The notes: generated from the sequence alone by a model not told the origin. DNA of 64,000 nt from an uncultured Campylobacter sp. (GCF_938015785.1 NZ_CALLWC010000051.1:5051-69050), one strand, 5' to 3'. Shown: positions 1 to 8,593, counted from the first letter of the stretch. Program-made: numbers and translations.

Positions 1-383
1 TTAGCTGCAAACAAGCCGCCCAGCTCGCGCGGAGCAGCCTCACTGCCTACCGGTGCGCCCAGAGCGATAGCTACTAGCTGCAAAACAGAGTGGATTAAAT
101 TTTGCCAAAACGGCGGATTTCGCCCATCCATCATCGAGGCTACGTTTAAAAAAGGTTTTAGTCTTATTAGCAGAATTCTAATTAAAGTTACGATTGCGCC
201 GGCTGCGAGGACGCTAAGAAAGCGCCTAAGCGCAGTGGTTTGCTCCGTGATAATGCGAAATTCCTCATCATTATGCCCGAAAGCAAAAGTTTCAATTTCG
301 TTGATGCCGAAGTTTAAGAGCCCTGCGCAAAGCCCCATTATAACGCCTATCGCAAGGATCGCTAGAAAGAATTTAGTACTCAA
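1..383 (-). CDS. ClC-type voltage-gated chloride channel, N-terminal part (runs off window)
   Basis: The frame is open from a TTG at 383 to the window edge, giving about 127 residues with no stop. The start is preceded by AAAAGG seven bases upstream; no in-frame ATG is available because a TAA lies just upstream. The N-terminus is a hydrophobic helix (FLAILAIGVIMGLCAGLL), followed by a charged loop and a second hydrophobic stretch. Near the edge is GAPVGSEAAPRELGG, which resembles the selectivity-filter segment of bacterial ClC chloride channels or H+/Cl- exchangers. Transport of chloride across the inner membrane is inferred from the family. The C-terminal two thirds are outside the window, so completeness cannot be judged. 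Confidence 0.7.
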   Translation of the reverse strand, partial: MSTKFFLAILAIGVIMGLCAGLLNFGINEIETFAFGHNDEEFRIITEQTTALRRFLSVLAAGAIVTLIRILLIRLKPFLNVASMMDGRNPPFWQNLIHSVLQLVAIALGAPVGSEAAPRELGGLFAA

Positions 384-963
384 AATATGCCTTTTTGAAA
401 CGCATAATTATATAAAATTTTAGCTTTAAAAAATCCTTACCGCGCGCATAAAAGCAGCTAAAACGCGAGTAAATTTTAAAACAATGGCTAAGAATTTATA
501 TCATCTCTGTGGGTTTCTGTGGGTAAAATTTTGCGCAAAATTCTATGAAGCGCAGGCAGAGGCGGAATTTTATTTACGTTAATTGCGCGAGTAAAATTTA
601 CGTAGATTTTATATCGTGCGTAGAAAATTTAGTAAAATTTCGCATCGCGCGGGAGGATAAAATTCTATTTGAAATTTCTTGCCGCGAGGCCAGGCGGAAT
701 TCTACGTAAAATTTAAATCTATCCGAGCGGATAAAATTTTAAATTGAATAAGCGAGAAAATTTTGCAGAGGACACGTGAAATTTCGCGCAGAATTCTAGT
801 TTGCGAAAGAGAGCAAAATTCCGCGTAGAATTCCGATCCGCGTAAGCGGGTGAAATTCGCGTTAAATTCTAAGCCGCGAGGCTAAGCAAAATTATGCGCG
901 GAATTTTAATTTGCATGAGTCATAGAAATTTTATACCCGCGAATAAATTCGCTTAGGATTTTG
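384..963. other. 580-bp non-coding spacer packed with RAATTY hexamers
   Basis: No credible gene is seen on either strand. I counted about 23 RAATTY hexamers by eye between 481 and 960, mostly as GCG-flanked words such as CGCGGAATTTT or TAAAATTTCGC, against less than one expected from base composition. The copies are diverged, unevenly spaced and in both orientations, so this is not a simple tandem repeat. See the findings. Confidence 0.7.
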
Positions 964-1506
964 CTATTTTTTCCAGATATCGTCATTTTTACCATCTGCG
1001 GGCGCGCTTAGCTTTTTATCCAGAGCCGAAATTTTATCCGCGAGCTTTTGCGCGCCGCCGAAAATTTCATCTTTTTTCGGAAGTCCGAAGTGAAATTTAG
1101 AGCCTACGCTATCTCCGATACTTGCAAGCAGCGATTTGGGCGCGTTTGCGATCGCGTCTTTAAAGATCGCCGCATCGATTCCGAGCTCGGCTAAGTTTTT
1201 TAACGCCCGCGCAGAGCCGATAAACATCGCGATCTTGGCGTCGAATAAATAATCATTGGCTAGCTTTTGCACGGCTGCTGCGGATTTTTTATCCACGATG
1301 ATGAAGCGCGCGCCTGCGCCGTTTGCGAGCAAAATTTCATTTATATCGTTCGTAATAACGCTAAATTTTTTCTGCGCCTTTTGCGCTGCGGCGATGAGTC
1401 TGTCGTTAAATTTAAAGAGCAGATTGTCGTATTTGAAAACTTCGTCGCCGTTTTTGATGAGATACAGCGGCTCGTAGGGCACGAGCGCGTGGCCTAGGAT
1501 GATCAT
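964..1506 (-). CDS. Conserved hypothetical protein, last gene of ribA operon
   Basis: 180 residues. I chose the ATG at 1506 (MIILGHALVPYEP) because it overlaps the TGA of the preceding gene as ATGA, the junction style used throughout this operon. The protein has no signal peptide or membrane helix. The middle (FIIVDKKSAAAVQKLANDYLFDAKIAMF) alternates strands and helices like a Rossmann-type fold, and the C-terminus is charged and helical. I do not recognise the family. Its place behind ribA, rsmG and a PP0621 protein suggests a conserved housekeeping-type protein of this lineage, but no function can be assigned. Confidence 0.75.
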   Translation of the reverse strand: MIILGHALVPYEPLYLIKNGDEVFKYDNLLFKFNDRLIAAAQKAQKKFSVITNDINEILLANGAGARFIIVDKKSAAAVQKLANDYLFDAKIAMFIGSARALKNLAELGIDAAIFKDAIANAPKSLLASIGDSVGSKFHFGLPKKDEIFGGAQKLADKISALDKKLSAPADGKNDDIWKK

Positions 1507-1709
1507 TTGCCGCCCCTTAGTTTGGCTTCGCAGGATTTGCAAAGGCGCTTTTTGTCGCGCAGAGCAAGCTCGTCGCTGCTAAAGTACGTCCCGCACTCGT
1601 CGCACGCCAAAAGCTCGGTCGCATCGTCCTTTTTCTTTATGCGAAATCTAGGCACTATTAAAAAATATATGAGCGCCGCGATAACGGCGACGGCTAGAAT
1701 TTTTCCCAT
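1503..1709 (-). CDS. PP0621-type small membrane-anchored zinc-ribbon protein
   Basis: 68 residues. An N-terminal hydrophobic segment (residues 3-19, ILAVAVIAALIYFLIVP) is followed by basic residues and then a zinc-ribbon-like pair of CxxC motifs, CDECG and CKSCE, about 20 residues apart. This matches the small PP0621 family: one membrane helix plus a cytoplasmic zinc ribbon, of unknown function. It overlaps the end of rsmG by one base and the next gene by ATGA, so it is translated as part of the ribA operon. Confidence 0.75.
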   Translation of the reverse strand: MGKILAVAVIAALIYFLIVPRFRIKKKDDATELLACDECGTYFSSDELALRDKKRLCKSCEAKLRGGK

Positions 1710-2287
1710 TATTTCACCCCTTTGATCACTAAAAATTTTCTATTTTTCAAAGCGTTTTCGCCGCTAAAAATTTCGCAGCTCGCGCTTGCAAATTCCTTGC
1801 GGAATTCCGCCGCTTCCGCCTCTGTGCCCGAGCCTTTGTAGAGCAAAAACATAGTGTTTTGATCGTAAAAGCCGCGGCAAATTTCAATTAAGCTTCGCGC
1901 GCTCATCAAAGCTCGCGAGCTTATCAGATCGGCGCGCAGCTTTGCGCCGTCTTGCACGCGCTCGGCGTGGATTTTTACGTTAGCTATAGTAAGGCTAACC
2001 TTCGCGTAGGTTAGAAACGCCGCTTTTTTAAGGTTTGGTTCAAACAGATGCCACTCGCACAGCGGCAGCGCAAGCGCCAAAAATATCCCGGGAAAGCCCG
2101 CTCCCGAGCCGATGTCGCACGCAACGTGCGGATAGCGCGGTATGAAATTCGCTCCGCTTAGGCTGTCGCGCACCACCGCGTCCAAATCATCGTAATTCGT
2201 GAGGCTATGGACGCGGTTAAATTTTTGCAGGCAGGCTTTAAATTTAGCGACCTGCTCGCCAAAGCTCTCGCCCGGCGCAAGCTTCAC
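1709..2287 (-). CDS. rsmG: 16S rRNA (guanine527-N7)-methyltransferase RsmG
   Basis: 192 residues, the usual length for RsmG (GidB). The SAM-binding loop is visible as CDIGSGAGFPGIFLAL, preceded by RVHSLTNYDD near the N-terminus and followed by ISSRALMSA, both typical of the family. The enzyme methylates N7 of G527 in the 530 loop of 16S rRNA; loss in other bacteria gives low-level streptomycin resistance. The ATG at 2287 overlaps the ribA stop as ATGA. C. jejuni also has ribA beside gidB, from memory of its gene order. Confidence 0.93.
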   Translation of the reverse strand: MKLAPGESFGEQVAKFKACLQKFNRVHSLTNYDDLDAVVRDSLSGANFIPRYPHVACDIGSGAGFPGIFLALALPLCEWHLFEPNLKKAAFLTYAKVSLTIANVKIHAERVQDGAKLRADLISSRALMSARSLIEICRGFYDQNTMFLLYKGSGTEAEAAEFRKEFASASCEIFSGENALKNRKFLVIKGVK

Positions 2288-2844
2288 AGCAGATGCCCCA
2301 TCTGCTCTTTTTTGACGCGCAGATAGTTTTCGTTAAATTTATTGGGCGTGATGATTATCGGCACGCGCGCGACCACTTCGACTTTTAAATCGCGCAGCTT
2401 TTGCGGATTGTTCGTAAGCAGATTTATGCGCGAAATTCCAAAATGAGCGAGTATGAAATCTACGATCTCGTAGGTGCGCTCGTCCGCTTTGAAGCCTAGC
2501 TGATGATTTGCTTCGATCGTATCGAGGCCTTGATCTTGTAGCGCGTAGGCGTTGATTTTATTAAAAAGCCCGATATTGCGCCCCTCTTGACGCAGATAGA
2601 TCACCATGCCGCCGTGCTCTTCGATATATTTTAGGCTCGCTTCAAGCTGGTCGCGGCAGTCGCACTTTAGGCTGCCGATCGCATCGCCGGTAAGGCACTC
2701 CGAGTGGATCCGCACGTTTACGACGCCCTCCAAAGGCTGTTTAAATATCGCCAAATGCTCTTTGTTCCCTTGCTTGAACGACTGAACGCGGAAGCTTCCG
2801 AAGCGGGAGGGGAGATTTGCGACCTCTGAAATTTTTATATCCAT
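2284..2844 (-). CDS. ribA: GTP cyclohydrolase II
   Basis: 186 residues, full length for a stand-alone RibA. The zinc cysteines are in the segment ECLTGDAIGSLKCDCRDQ, and the substrate-binding region includes YLRQEGRNIGL and the C-terminal part TNNPQKLRDL. It catalyses the first step of riboflavin synthesis, opening GTP to the diaminopyrimidine. It is a RibA-only form with no fused DHBP synthase domain. It is the first gene of the minus-strand operon ribA-rsmG-PP0621-unknown and is divergent from hemB across about 60 bp that must hold both promoters. Confidence 0.95.
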   Translation of the reverse strand: MDIKISEVANLPSRFGSFRVQSFKQGNKEHLAIFKQPLEGVVNVRIHSECLTGDAIGSLKCDCRDQLEASLKYIEEHGGMVIYLRQEGRNIGLFNKINAYALQDQGLDTIEANHQLGFKADERTYEIVDFILAHFGISRINLLTNNPQKLRDLKVEVVARVPIIITPNKFNENYLRVKKEQMGHLL

Positions 2845-2867
2845 GCTTAAATTTACTCCAATTGTGA

Positions 2868-2873
2868 TATTAT
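2868..2873 (+). promoter_or_regulatory. Possible -10 box for hemB
   Basis: TATTAT lies within TGTGATATTATG in the short divergent ribA-hemB spacer, about 35 bases before the hemB start. Campylobacter sigma-70 promoters rely mainly on the -10 element. The match is imperfect and no -35 is seen. Confidence 0.35.
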
Positions 2874-2907
2874 GAATCCCGCAATTCTAGCTAAAAAAGG
2901 AAAAATA

Positions 2908-3882
2908 ATGTTTAAACGATTTAGACGGCTACGAATAAACCCTGCGCTTAGGGATCTGGTGCGACAAACCGATCTGCAAATCCGCTCGCTGATCTATCCG
3001 CTTTTTGTCGTGGAAGGAAGCGGCATCAAAAAGGAGATCACCTCGATGCCGGGCGTATTTCAGATGAGCTTGGATGAAATTTTAAAAGAGTGCGAGACTC
3101 TTTTGGCGCTAGGACTAGATAAAATTTTACTTTTCGGAATTCCTTCGCTAAAGGATAGCATCGGCTCGGATGCGCTAAGCGAGGACGGTATCATCGCGAC
3201 TTCGCTGCGCGCGATAAAGGCTAAATTTCCAAATTTACTCGTCATCACCGATCTGTGCTTTTGCGAATATACCAACCACGGGCACTGCGGCATCATCGAT
3301 CATGTGCATCAGACGGTGGATAACGACGCGACGCTTGAAATTTCGGCGCAGCAGGCGCTTATCCATGCCAAAGCGGGCGCAGATATGATCGCGCCCAGCG
3401 GCATGATGGACGGTATTATCGCTACCTTGCGAGAGGCGCTCGATCACGGCGGATTTGAAAATTTGCCGATTATGGCGTATTCGACGAAATTTGCTAGCGG
3501 CTACTACGGGCCGTTTCGCGACGTGGCAGAATCAGCGCCTAGTTTCGGCGATCGCAGCAGCTACCAGATGGATCCTGCAAATAGATTTGAGGCGATCAAC
3601 GAAAGTCTGCAAGACGAGGCGCAGGGAGCGGACATCTTGATGATAAAGCCCGCGCTTGCGTATCTGGATCTAATCAGAGACCTTAGAGAGCGCACGCTGC
3701 TGCCGATCTGCGCGTATAACGTAAGCGGCGAATACTCGCTACTGCAGGCGGGCAAAAAAGCGGGCGTGATCGATTATGAGCGCGTGATGATGGAGACGAT
3801 GATAGGCATAAGGCGCGCGGGTGCTGATATGATCATCACCTATCACGCTAAAGAGATCGCGGAAATTTTAAACAGGGCTTGA
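2908..3882 (+). CDS. hemB: Delta-aminolevulinic acid dehydratase (porphobilinogen synthase)
   Basis: 324 residues. I placed the start at the ATG at 2908 (MFKRFRRLR) because AAAGGA sits just upstream; an earlier in-frame ATG at 2872 has no ribosome-binding site. Zinc-type cysteines are at about 117, 119 and 127 (DLCFCEYTNHGHCG). The Schiff-base lysines are in YSTKFAS (about 194) and LMIKPALAYLD (about 247). The enzyme condenses two 5-aminolevulinates to porphobilinogen. Together with hemN in the same operon this is a haem-synthesis cluster. Confidence 0.97.
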   Translation: MFKRFRRLRINPALRDLVRQTDLQIRSLIYPLFVVEGSGIKKEITSMPGVFQMSLDEILKECETLLALGLDKILLFGIPSLKDSIGSDALSEDGIIATSLRAIKAKFPNLLVITDLCFCEYTNHGHCGIIDHVHQTVDNDATLEISAQQALIHAKAGADMIAPSGMMDGIIATLREALDHGGFENLPIMAYSTKFASGYYGPFRDVAESAPSFGDRSSYQMDPANRFEAINESLQDEAQGADILMIKPALAYLDLIRDLRERTLLPICAYNVSGEYSLLQAGKKAGVIDYERVMMETMIGIRRAGADMIITYHAKEIAEILNRA

Positions 3883-4100
3883 TGATGAATAAAATAGCAC
3901 TAGAGATTAAAAGTAACGAAATGGAAGCCGTCTTGGACGCCGTGATGAAGCTGGCAAAAAAGATGAAATTTGAAGCTAAAATTTTACCCGAAAATAGGGA
4001 TGAGTATATAGAAAATTTTGGCGAACTTTCGAGCGCCGTTATTGCGAAATTAGATAAGCCGAGCAATAGGGCTGTTTTTGAGCGATTAAAGGATAAATGA
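3882..4100 (+). CDS. Putative antitoxin of Doc-type toxin-antitoxin pair
   Basis: 72 residues. Three in-frame start codons are stacked (TTG 3879, ATG 3882, ATG 3885); I use 3882, whose ATG shares its A with the hemB TGA. The protein is short, charged and mostly helical (EMEAVLDAVMKLAKKMKFEAK), and its C-terminus SNRAVFERLKDK resembles the toxin-wrapping tail of small type II antitoxins. It is not an obvious Phd homologue by sequence. The assignment rests on its place nine bases before the Doc-like gene. It would neutralise that toxin and probably repress its own transcription, although no DNA-binding motif is evident. Confidence 0.6.
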   Translation: MMNKIALEIKSNEMEAVLDAVMKLAKKMKFEAKILPENRDEYIENFGELSSAVIAKLDKPSNRAVFERLKDK

Positions 4101-4109
4101 AAAAGACAA

Positions 4110-4502
4110 ATGAAATATTTAACGCTGCATCAGGCTATTTTTATCCACGATAAAATGCTAGAAAAAATAGGCGGAAGCAAGGGTTATAATAAAACTTCGC
4201 TTGGATATTTATCGTCCGTATTGCAGAATATAAAAAACGATCTGTATTATCCTACTATGGCGGATAAACTCGCGCATTTGACGCATTCGTGCATAAAATT
4301 TCATCCTTTCACCGACGGGAATAAAAGGACGGCGATTTTGTTAGCCGATATGTTTTTATCGGCGAATTCTATAGTTTTGGACGACGAGGAATTTTATGCA
4401 GCGATGGAAGACGTAGTCGTAAAGGTGGCTGCGGGCGATATGACGAAAGGTGATTTAAAAGAATTTTTTAGTAAATTTATAAAATATAAGGGAGATAAAT
4501 GA
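4110..4502 (+). CDS. Doc (death-on-curing) family toxin, Fic fold
   Basis: 130 residues, the length of phage P1 Doc. The Fic-fold signature is HPFTDGNKRTA at residues 65-75, matching the Doc form HxFx(D/N)xNKR. The N-terminus (LTLHQAIFIHDKML) is also Doc-like. Doc toxins phosphorylate EF-Tu and stop translation; a different target is possible here. The gene sits between hemB and argF, and its TGA overlaps the argF ATG as ATGA, so the toxin is translationally coupled to an arginine biosynthesis gene. In C. jejuni hemB and argF are direct neighbours as I recall, which makes this pair an insertion in the operon. Confidence 0.85.
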   Translation: MKYLTLHQAIFIHDKMLEKIGGSKGYNKTSLGYLSSVLQNIKNDLYYPTMADKLAHLTHSCIKFHPFTDGNKRTAILLADMFLSANSIVLDDEEFYAAMEDVVVKVAAGDMTKGDLKEFFSKFIKYKGDK

Positions 4503-5422
4503 GGCACTTTCTTACGTTAAACGATTTTAGCAAAGACGAGATAATCGAAATTTTAAATTTAGCCTTTGAGATAAAAAAGGAAGCCAAGGCGCGAAATTTT
4601 AAGCCATATTTAAAAGATCAAAAATTGGCGATGATATTTGAAAAAAGCTCGACCAGGACGCGCGTGAGCTTCGATGTAGGGATGAACGAGCTTGGCGGAC
4701 ACGCGCTGTTTTTGAGCAGTCGCGACATCCAGCTCGGGCGCGGCGAGCAGGTCAAAGACACTGCTCGCGTAATTTCGCGAATGTGCGATCTAATCATGGC
4801 GCGCGTAAATCGCCACGAGACGCTAATAGAGCTTGCGGAATTTAGCCGCGTGCCGGTGATAAACGGGCTAAGCGATAAATTTCATCCCGTGCAGCTGATG
4901 GCGGATCTAATGACGATCGTGGAGTGTGGCATCCCAATTACAAAGATAAAAGCCGCGTACGTGGGCGACGGCAACAATATGACGCACTCGTGGCTGATGC
5001 TTGCCAGCAAGCTTGGCTTTGAGCTACGAATAGCGACGCCCGTGGGCTACGAGGCTGATCCGCAGATACTGGCGCAGGCGCGGCAAAATGCTCAAATTTC
5101 AGGCGCTAAAATTTTAATAACGAACGATATAAAAGAAGCTGTAAGGGGCGCAAACGTCGTGACGACCGATACTTGGGTTTCAATGGGGCAAGAGGCCGAA
5201 AAGGAGCAAAGGATTCGCGATTTTGCGGGCTTTTGCGTGGACGAAAGCTTAATGGCTCTAGCTGAAAAAAACGCGATCTTTTTGCACTGCCTGCCGGCGT
5301 ACCGCGGATACGAGGTAAGCGAGGCCGTGTTTGAAGCGCACGCGGATGAAATTTTTGCAGAGGCGGAAAATCGCCTGCATGCGCAAAAGGGCGTTATGGT
5401 CTGGCTGGATCAAAAAAGATAA
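4499..5422 (+). CDS. argF: Ornithine carbamoyltransferase
   Basis: 307 residues, normal length. The carbamoyl-phosphate site SSTRTR is at 50-55, HPVQ at 129-132, the ornithine-binding SMG loop in DTWVSMG at 224-230 and the signature HCLPAYRG at 263-270. The enzyme makes citrulline from ornithine and carbamoyl phosphate in arginine synthesis, and all catalytic segments look intact. It has no promoter of its own in view; its start overlaps the Doc toxin stop, so expression is tied to the toxin-antitoxin pair and hemB. Confidence 0.96.
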   Translation: MRHFLTLNDFSKDEIIEILNLAFEIKKEAKARNFKPYLKDQKLAMIFEKSSTRTRVSFDVGMNELGGHALFLSSRDIQLGRGEQVKDTARVISRMCDLIMARVNRHETLIELAEFSRVPVINGLSDKFHPVQLMADLMTIVECGIPITKIKAAYVGDGNNMTHSWLMLASKLGFELRIATPVGYEADPQILAQARQNAQISGAKILITNDIKEAVRGANVVTTDTWVSMGQEAEKEQRIRDFAGFCVDESLMALAEKNAIFLHCLPAYRGYEVSEAVFEAHADEIFAEAENRLHAQKGVMVWLDQKR

Positions 5423-5437
5423 ATTTTAGGAGAATGC

Positions 5438-5920
5438 ATGGAAGAAAAAGATAAAGCGCTAAAAAAGATCGACAAAGCGAGCGAATTTTTCGGGCTGGAT
5501 AGCTCGAAAAGGACGGTTTTTGAAATTTCGCAGGGCGAGGATAATGAGAAAAAACTCACGCTAAAAAGCGGCTCGTGGAGCGACGAGGAGCCGTGGTTCG
5601 GCATCGACGAAAATAACGAAGTGCACACGATGATCTCGATAAAATCGCTTGCAAATCTCATCACCGCGACCAAAAACGCGATGCAGGAAAATTTTAATCT
5701 CAAGCTTGAGCGCTCGATCTTGCAGCATACGCCGGTGGATTTCGGCGACGCGTGGATCGTGTGCATGGACGAGATCAGAAGGCTAACGGGCGCAAATCCG
5801 AATGCAAAAAGATTAAGCTTAGACGTCGATGCCGTCGTCTCGCGCGTAAAAAGCCTGCATCCGAACCTTTTCATCGATATCGAAGAGCTTATCAAAACCA
5901 AGGCGGGCAGCCGTGAATAG
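5438..5920 (+). CDS. DUF2603 (UPF0763) family protein
   Basis: 160 residues, start ATG at 5438 after TTTAGGAGA. It is acidic and soluble, with segments such as WSDEEPWFGIDENNEVHTMISI and HPNLFIDIEELIKTKAG. It looks like the DUF2603/UPF0763 proteins found in Campylobacter and Helicobacter. C. jejuni has a hypothetical gene at this place between argF and hemN, by memory. Function is unknown. Its end overlaps the GTG start of hemN by eight bases, suggesting coupled translation. Confidence 0.75.
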   Translation: MEEKDKALKKIDKASEFFGLDSSKRTVFEISQGEDNEKKLTLKSGSWSDEEPWFGIDENNEVHTMISIKSLANLITATKNAMQENFNLKLERSILQHTPVDFGDAWIVCMDEIRRLTGANPNAKRLSLDVDAVVSRVKSLHPNLFIDIEELIKTKAGSRE

Positions 5921-7277
5921 CATAGACTTCGACGCTTACGCGAAATTTTCGCGCCCCGGACCCCGCTACACGAGCTATCCGACCGCTTTGGAATTTAGCG
6001 AAAATTTTAGCTACGACGGGTATCTGAATGAGCTAAAAAATCAAAAAAGCTCTACGCCGCTATCGCTTTACTTTCACATGCCGTTTTGCCGCTCCGCCTG
6101 TTATTTTTGCGGCTGTAACGTAATCTACACCGGCAAGCGCGACAAGATGGATCGGTATTTGGACTATATCGAGCGCGAAATGCAAATTTTAAGCAGCATC
6201 GTGGACGGCTCGCGCCAGGTCGTGCAGATGCACTTCGGCGGCGGTACGCCTACATATTTTAGCGCCAAACAGCTAGCGCGCCACATAAAAAATATCAAAA
6301 AATATTTTACAAATTTTAGCTCTGAAGCCGAGATCAGCTGCGAGATCGATCCGCGGTTTTTAAACGCCGAGCAGCTTGACGTGCTCGTTTCAAACGGCTT
6401 TAATCGCATAAGCTACGGCGTGCAGGACTTCGATCCGCAAGTGCAAAAGGAGATCCACCGCATCCAGCCTTTCGAGCTTACGAGGGACGTCATAGCCATG
6501 GCGCGCGCGAGGGGGATAAAATCGATAAATATGGATCTGATCTACGGTCTTCCGTATCAGAGCCTGGATAGCTTTAAGCGCACGCTGGAGCTTGCGCTTT
6601 CGCTTGATCCGGACCGCTTTGCGATCTTTAACTACGCGCACGTGCCGTGGATAAAAAAATCTATGCGTAAATTTGACGAGACGACACTGCCCGAGCCGAA
6701 GGTAAAGCTTGAAATTTTAAAATTTACGCACGATTTTTTGAGCGCGAACGGATATGAGATGATCGGTATGGATCACTACTCAAAGCCCGCCGATGAGCTT
6801 CATGCCGCGCTTAAAAACGGCTCGCTGCACCGTAATTTCCAAGGCTATACGACCAAAGGCGGCGCCGATCTGATCGGCATCGGGCTAACTAGCATCGGCG
6901 AGGGCGCGCGCCACTACGCGCAAAATTTCAAAGATATGGACGCTTACGAGGTCGCGATAGATGCGGGCAGGCTGCCGTATTGCAGGGGCGTTTTGCTAAA
7001 TGAAGAGGATCTGCTGCGCAAGGAGGTGATTATGGGGCTGATGAGTAATTTTTGCGCCGATATAGAGGCGATCGAGGAGAAATTTAAGATAAAATTTTTC
7101 GAGCACTTTGATGTGAGCTTAAAGCAGCTTGAGGCGCTAAAGGATTTCGTGCAAGTCTCGCCAAATAGAATTTCCGTAACGCCTACTGGTACGCTTTTGA
7201 TCCGCAATATCGCGATGTGCTTTGATGAGTATATGGGTAAAAATTTGGGCGAGAAGCGCTTTTCTAAAACCGTTTAA
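5913..7277 (+). CDS. hemN: Oxygen-independent coproporphyrinogen III dehydrogenase
   Basis: 454 residues, a radical-SAM enzyme. The 4Fe-4S-binding cysteines are C59, C63 and C66 in PFCRSACYFCGC (CX3CX2C), and the N-terminal PGPRYTSYPTA block is diagnostic of true HemN rather than HemW-like relatives. The GGGTP SAM-binding motif follows. The start is GTG at 5913 with AAGGCGGG upstream, inside the end of the previous gene. It converts coproporphyrinogen III to protoporphyrinogen IX without oxygen, which suits a microaerophilic or anaerobic host. Confidence 0.96.
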   Translation: MNSIDFDAYAKFSRPGPRYTSYPTALEFSENFSYDGYLNELKNQKSSTPLSLYFHMPFCRSACYFCGCNVIYTGKRDKMDRYLDYIEREMQILSSIVDGSRQVVQMHFGGGTPTYFSAKQLARHIKNIKKYFTNFSSEAEISCEIDPRFLNAEQLDVLVSNGFNRISYGVQDFDPQVQKEIHRIQPFELTRDVIAMARARGIKSINMDLIYGLPYQSLDSFKRTLELALSLDPDRFAIFNYAHVPWIKKSMRKFDETTLPEPKVKLEILKFTHDFLSANGYEMIGMDHYSKPADELHAALKNGSLHRNFQGYTTKGGADLIGIGLTSIGEGARHYAQNFKDMDAYEVAIDAGRLPYCRGVLLNEEDLLRKEVIMGLMSNFCADIEAIEEKFKIKFFEHFDVSLKQLEALKDFVQVSPNRISVTPTGTLLIRNIAMCFDEYMGKNLGEKRFSKTV

Positions 7278-7288
7278 GCGGCGCGGCT

Positions 7289-8593
7289 ATGAGTAGGGCA
7301 AAGCTTGTAGCGTTCGATTTTGCGGCACTTAGCGAGCGTTGCGTAAAATGTGGTAAATGTATCCAAATCTGCACGGTTCATGGCATTAACGGCGATGAAG
7401 TAACGAGCCCGCGCGGATTTGTGGATCTTTTGGGCGCTTACGGCAGGAATGAACTAAAGCTTGATAAAAACGCTAAGAAAATTTTTGAGAGCTGCTTTTT
7501 ATGCACCAACTGCGTAGATATTTGCGGCGAGTCTTTGCCCATAGATACGGCAATCGAGAATGTTCGCGCGCGCATTGCGGAGAAATTTGGTATCGCGTGG
7601 TACAAAAAAGCTGCGTTTTGGCTGCTCGGGCACCGCAAAGCGCTGGATCTAGCAGCAGCGCTTGGATACGTGTTTCTTAGCTGTGGCTTTAAGATGCGAA
7701 AAGATACGCAAAGCTCTATGTCGCCTAGATTTGACTTACCACTACTTAAAAAAGAGCGCTTGTTGCCTGCTCCTGCGAAAAAGAGCTTTATGAACTCGCA
7801 CGCAGAGCTTATCGACAACGGCGGCGAAAAAACTATCGGAATTTTTATAGGCTGCATGGCAAACTACGCTTACACGGGCGTAGGCGAGGCGGTTTTACAT
7901 ATCGCGCGAGCGCTAAAGCTAAACGTAAATTTGATGAAGGAACAAGCCTGTTGCGGCGCTCCTGCGTATTTTACGGGAGATTTTGCGGCGGTTGAACGCG
8001 TGGCAAAATTTAATATAGCATATTTCGAAAAAGTCATGCCTGCTCTTGATGCGATTATCGTGCCCGAGGCTACGTGCTCTGCGATGTTGCGGGTGGATTA
8101 CGCGCATTTTTTTGAAAACGAGCCGCAATGGAAAGCCCGTGCGCAAAAGCTTGCGAGTAAAATTTTTATGGCGAGCGAATACTTTTATAAATTTACAAAC
8201 TTAAGTGATCTTTTGATGCGCCGCGGCAAAAGGGCCTTAGCGATTACTTATCACGATCCGTGCCATGCCCGCAAAATGCAGGGTATTTGGAAAGAGCCGC
8301 GCGGCTTGCTTGCTCAAAACTACGAAATAACCGAGATGGATGAGCCTAATAAATGCTGCGGATTTGGCGGCGTGACGATGCAAACCGAGCGCTACGAGCT
8401 CGCGCGTGAAGCAGGATTAGCTAAGGCGCGTGCAATGGCAGATCTGCCTGTGCGCGTAGTCTCTGCTGAGTGCAGTGCGTGTCGGATGCAGCTAAATAAT
8501 TCGCTTTCTTTAAGCGAGTCGCAGATGAGGTGCGTAAACCCGCTGGAGCTCATCGCTGAGGCGCTTATGAGTGAGGAAAATTCCAATGGATAA
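7289..8593 (+). CDS. (Fe-S)-binding oxidoreductase with two CCG domains (GlcF/GlpC-like)
   Basis: 434 residues. The N-terminus carries two 4Fe-4S ferredoxin motifs (CVKCGKCIQIC and CFLCTNCVDIC). The C-terminal half has two cysteine-rich CCG domains (CCGAPAYFTGDF and CCGFGGVTMQ), the heterodisulfide-reductase/GlcF arrangement. Such proteins pass electrons from a flavin dehydrogenase to quinone; no dehydrogenase partner is adjacent, so the substrate is unknown. It starts 12 bases after hemN and matches the C. jejuni order hemN followed by a GlpC-like gene. Downstream lies a 560-bp gene-free stretch, so this ends the operon. Confidence 0.88.
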   Translation: MSRAKLVAFDFAALSERCVKCGKCIQICTVHGINGDEVTSPRGFVDLLGAYGRNELKLDKNAKKIFESCFLCTNCVDICGESLPIDTAIENVRARIAEKFGIAWYKKAAFWLLGHRKALDLAAALGYVFLSCGFKMRKDTQSSMSPRFDLPLLKKERLLPAPAKKSFMNSHAELIDNGGEKTIGIFIGCMANYAYTGVGEAVLHIARALKLNVNLMKEQACCGAPAYFTGDFAAVERVAKFNIAYFEKVMPALDAIIVPEATCSAMLRVDYAHFFENEPQWKARAQKLASKIFMASEYFYKFTNLSDLLMRRGKRALAITYHDPCHARKMQGIWKEPRGLLAQNYEITEMDEPNKCCGFGGVTMQTERYELAREAGLAKARAMADLPVRVVSAECSACRMQLNNSLSLSESQMRCVNPLELIAEALMSEENSNG

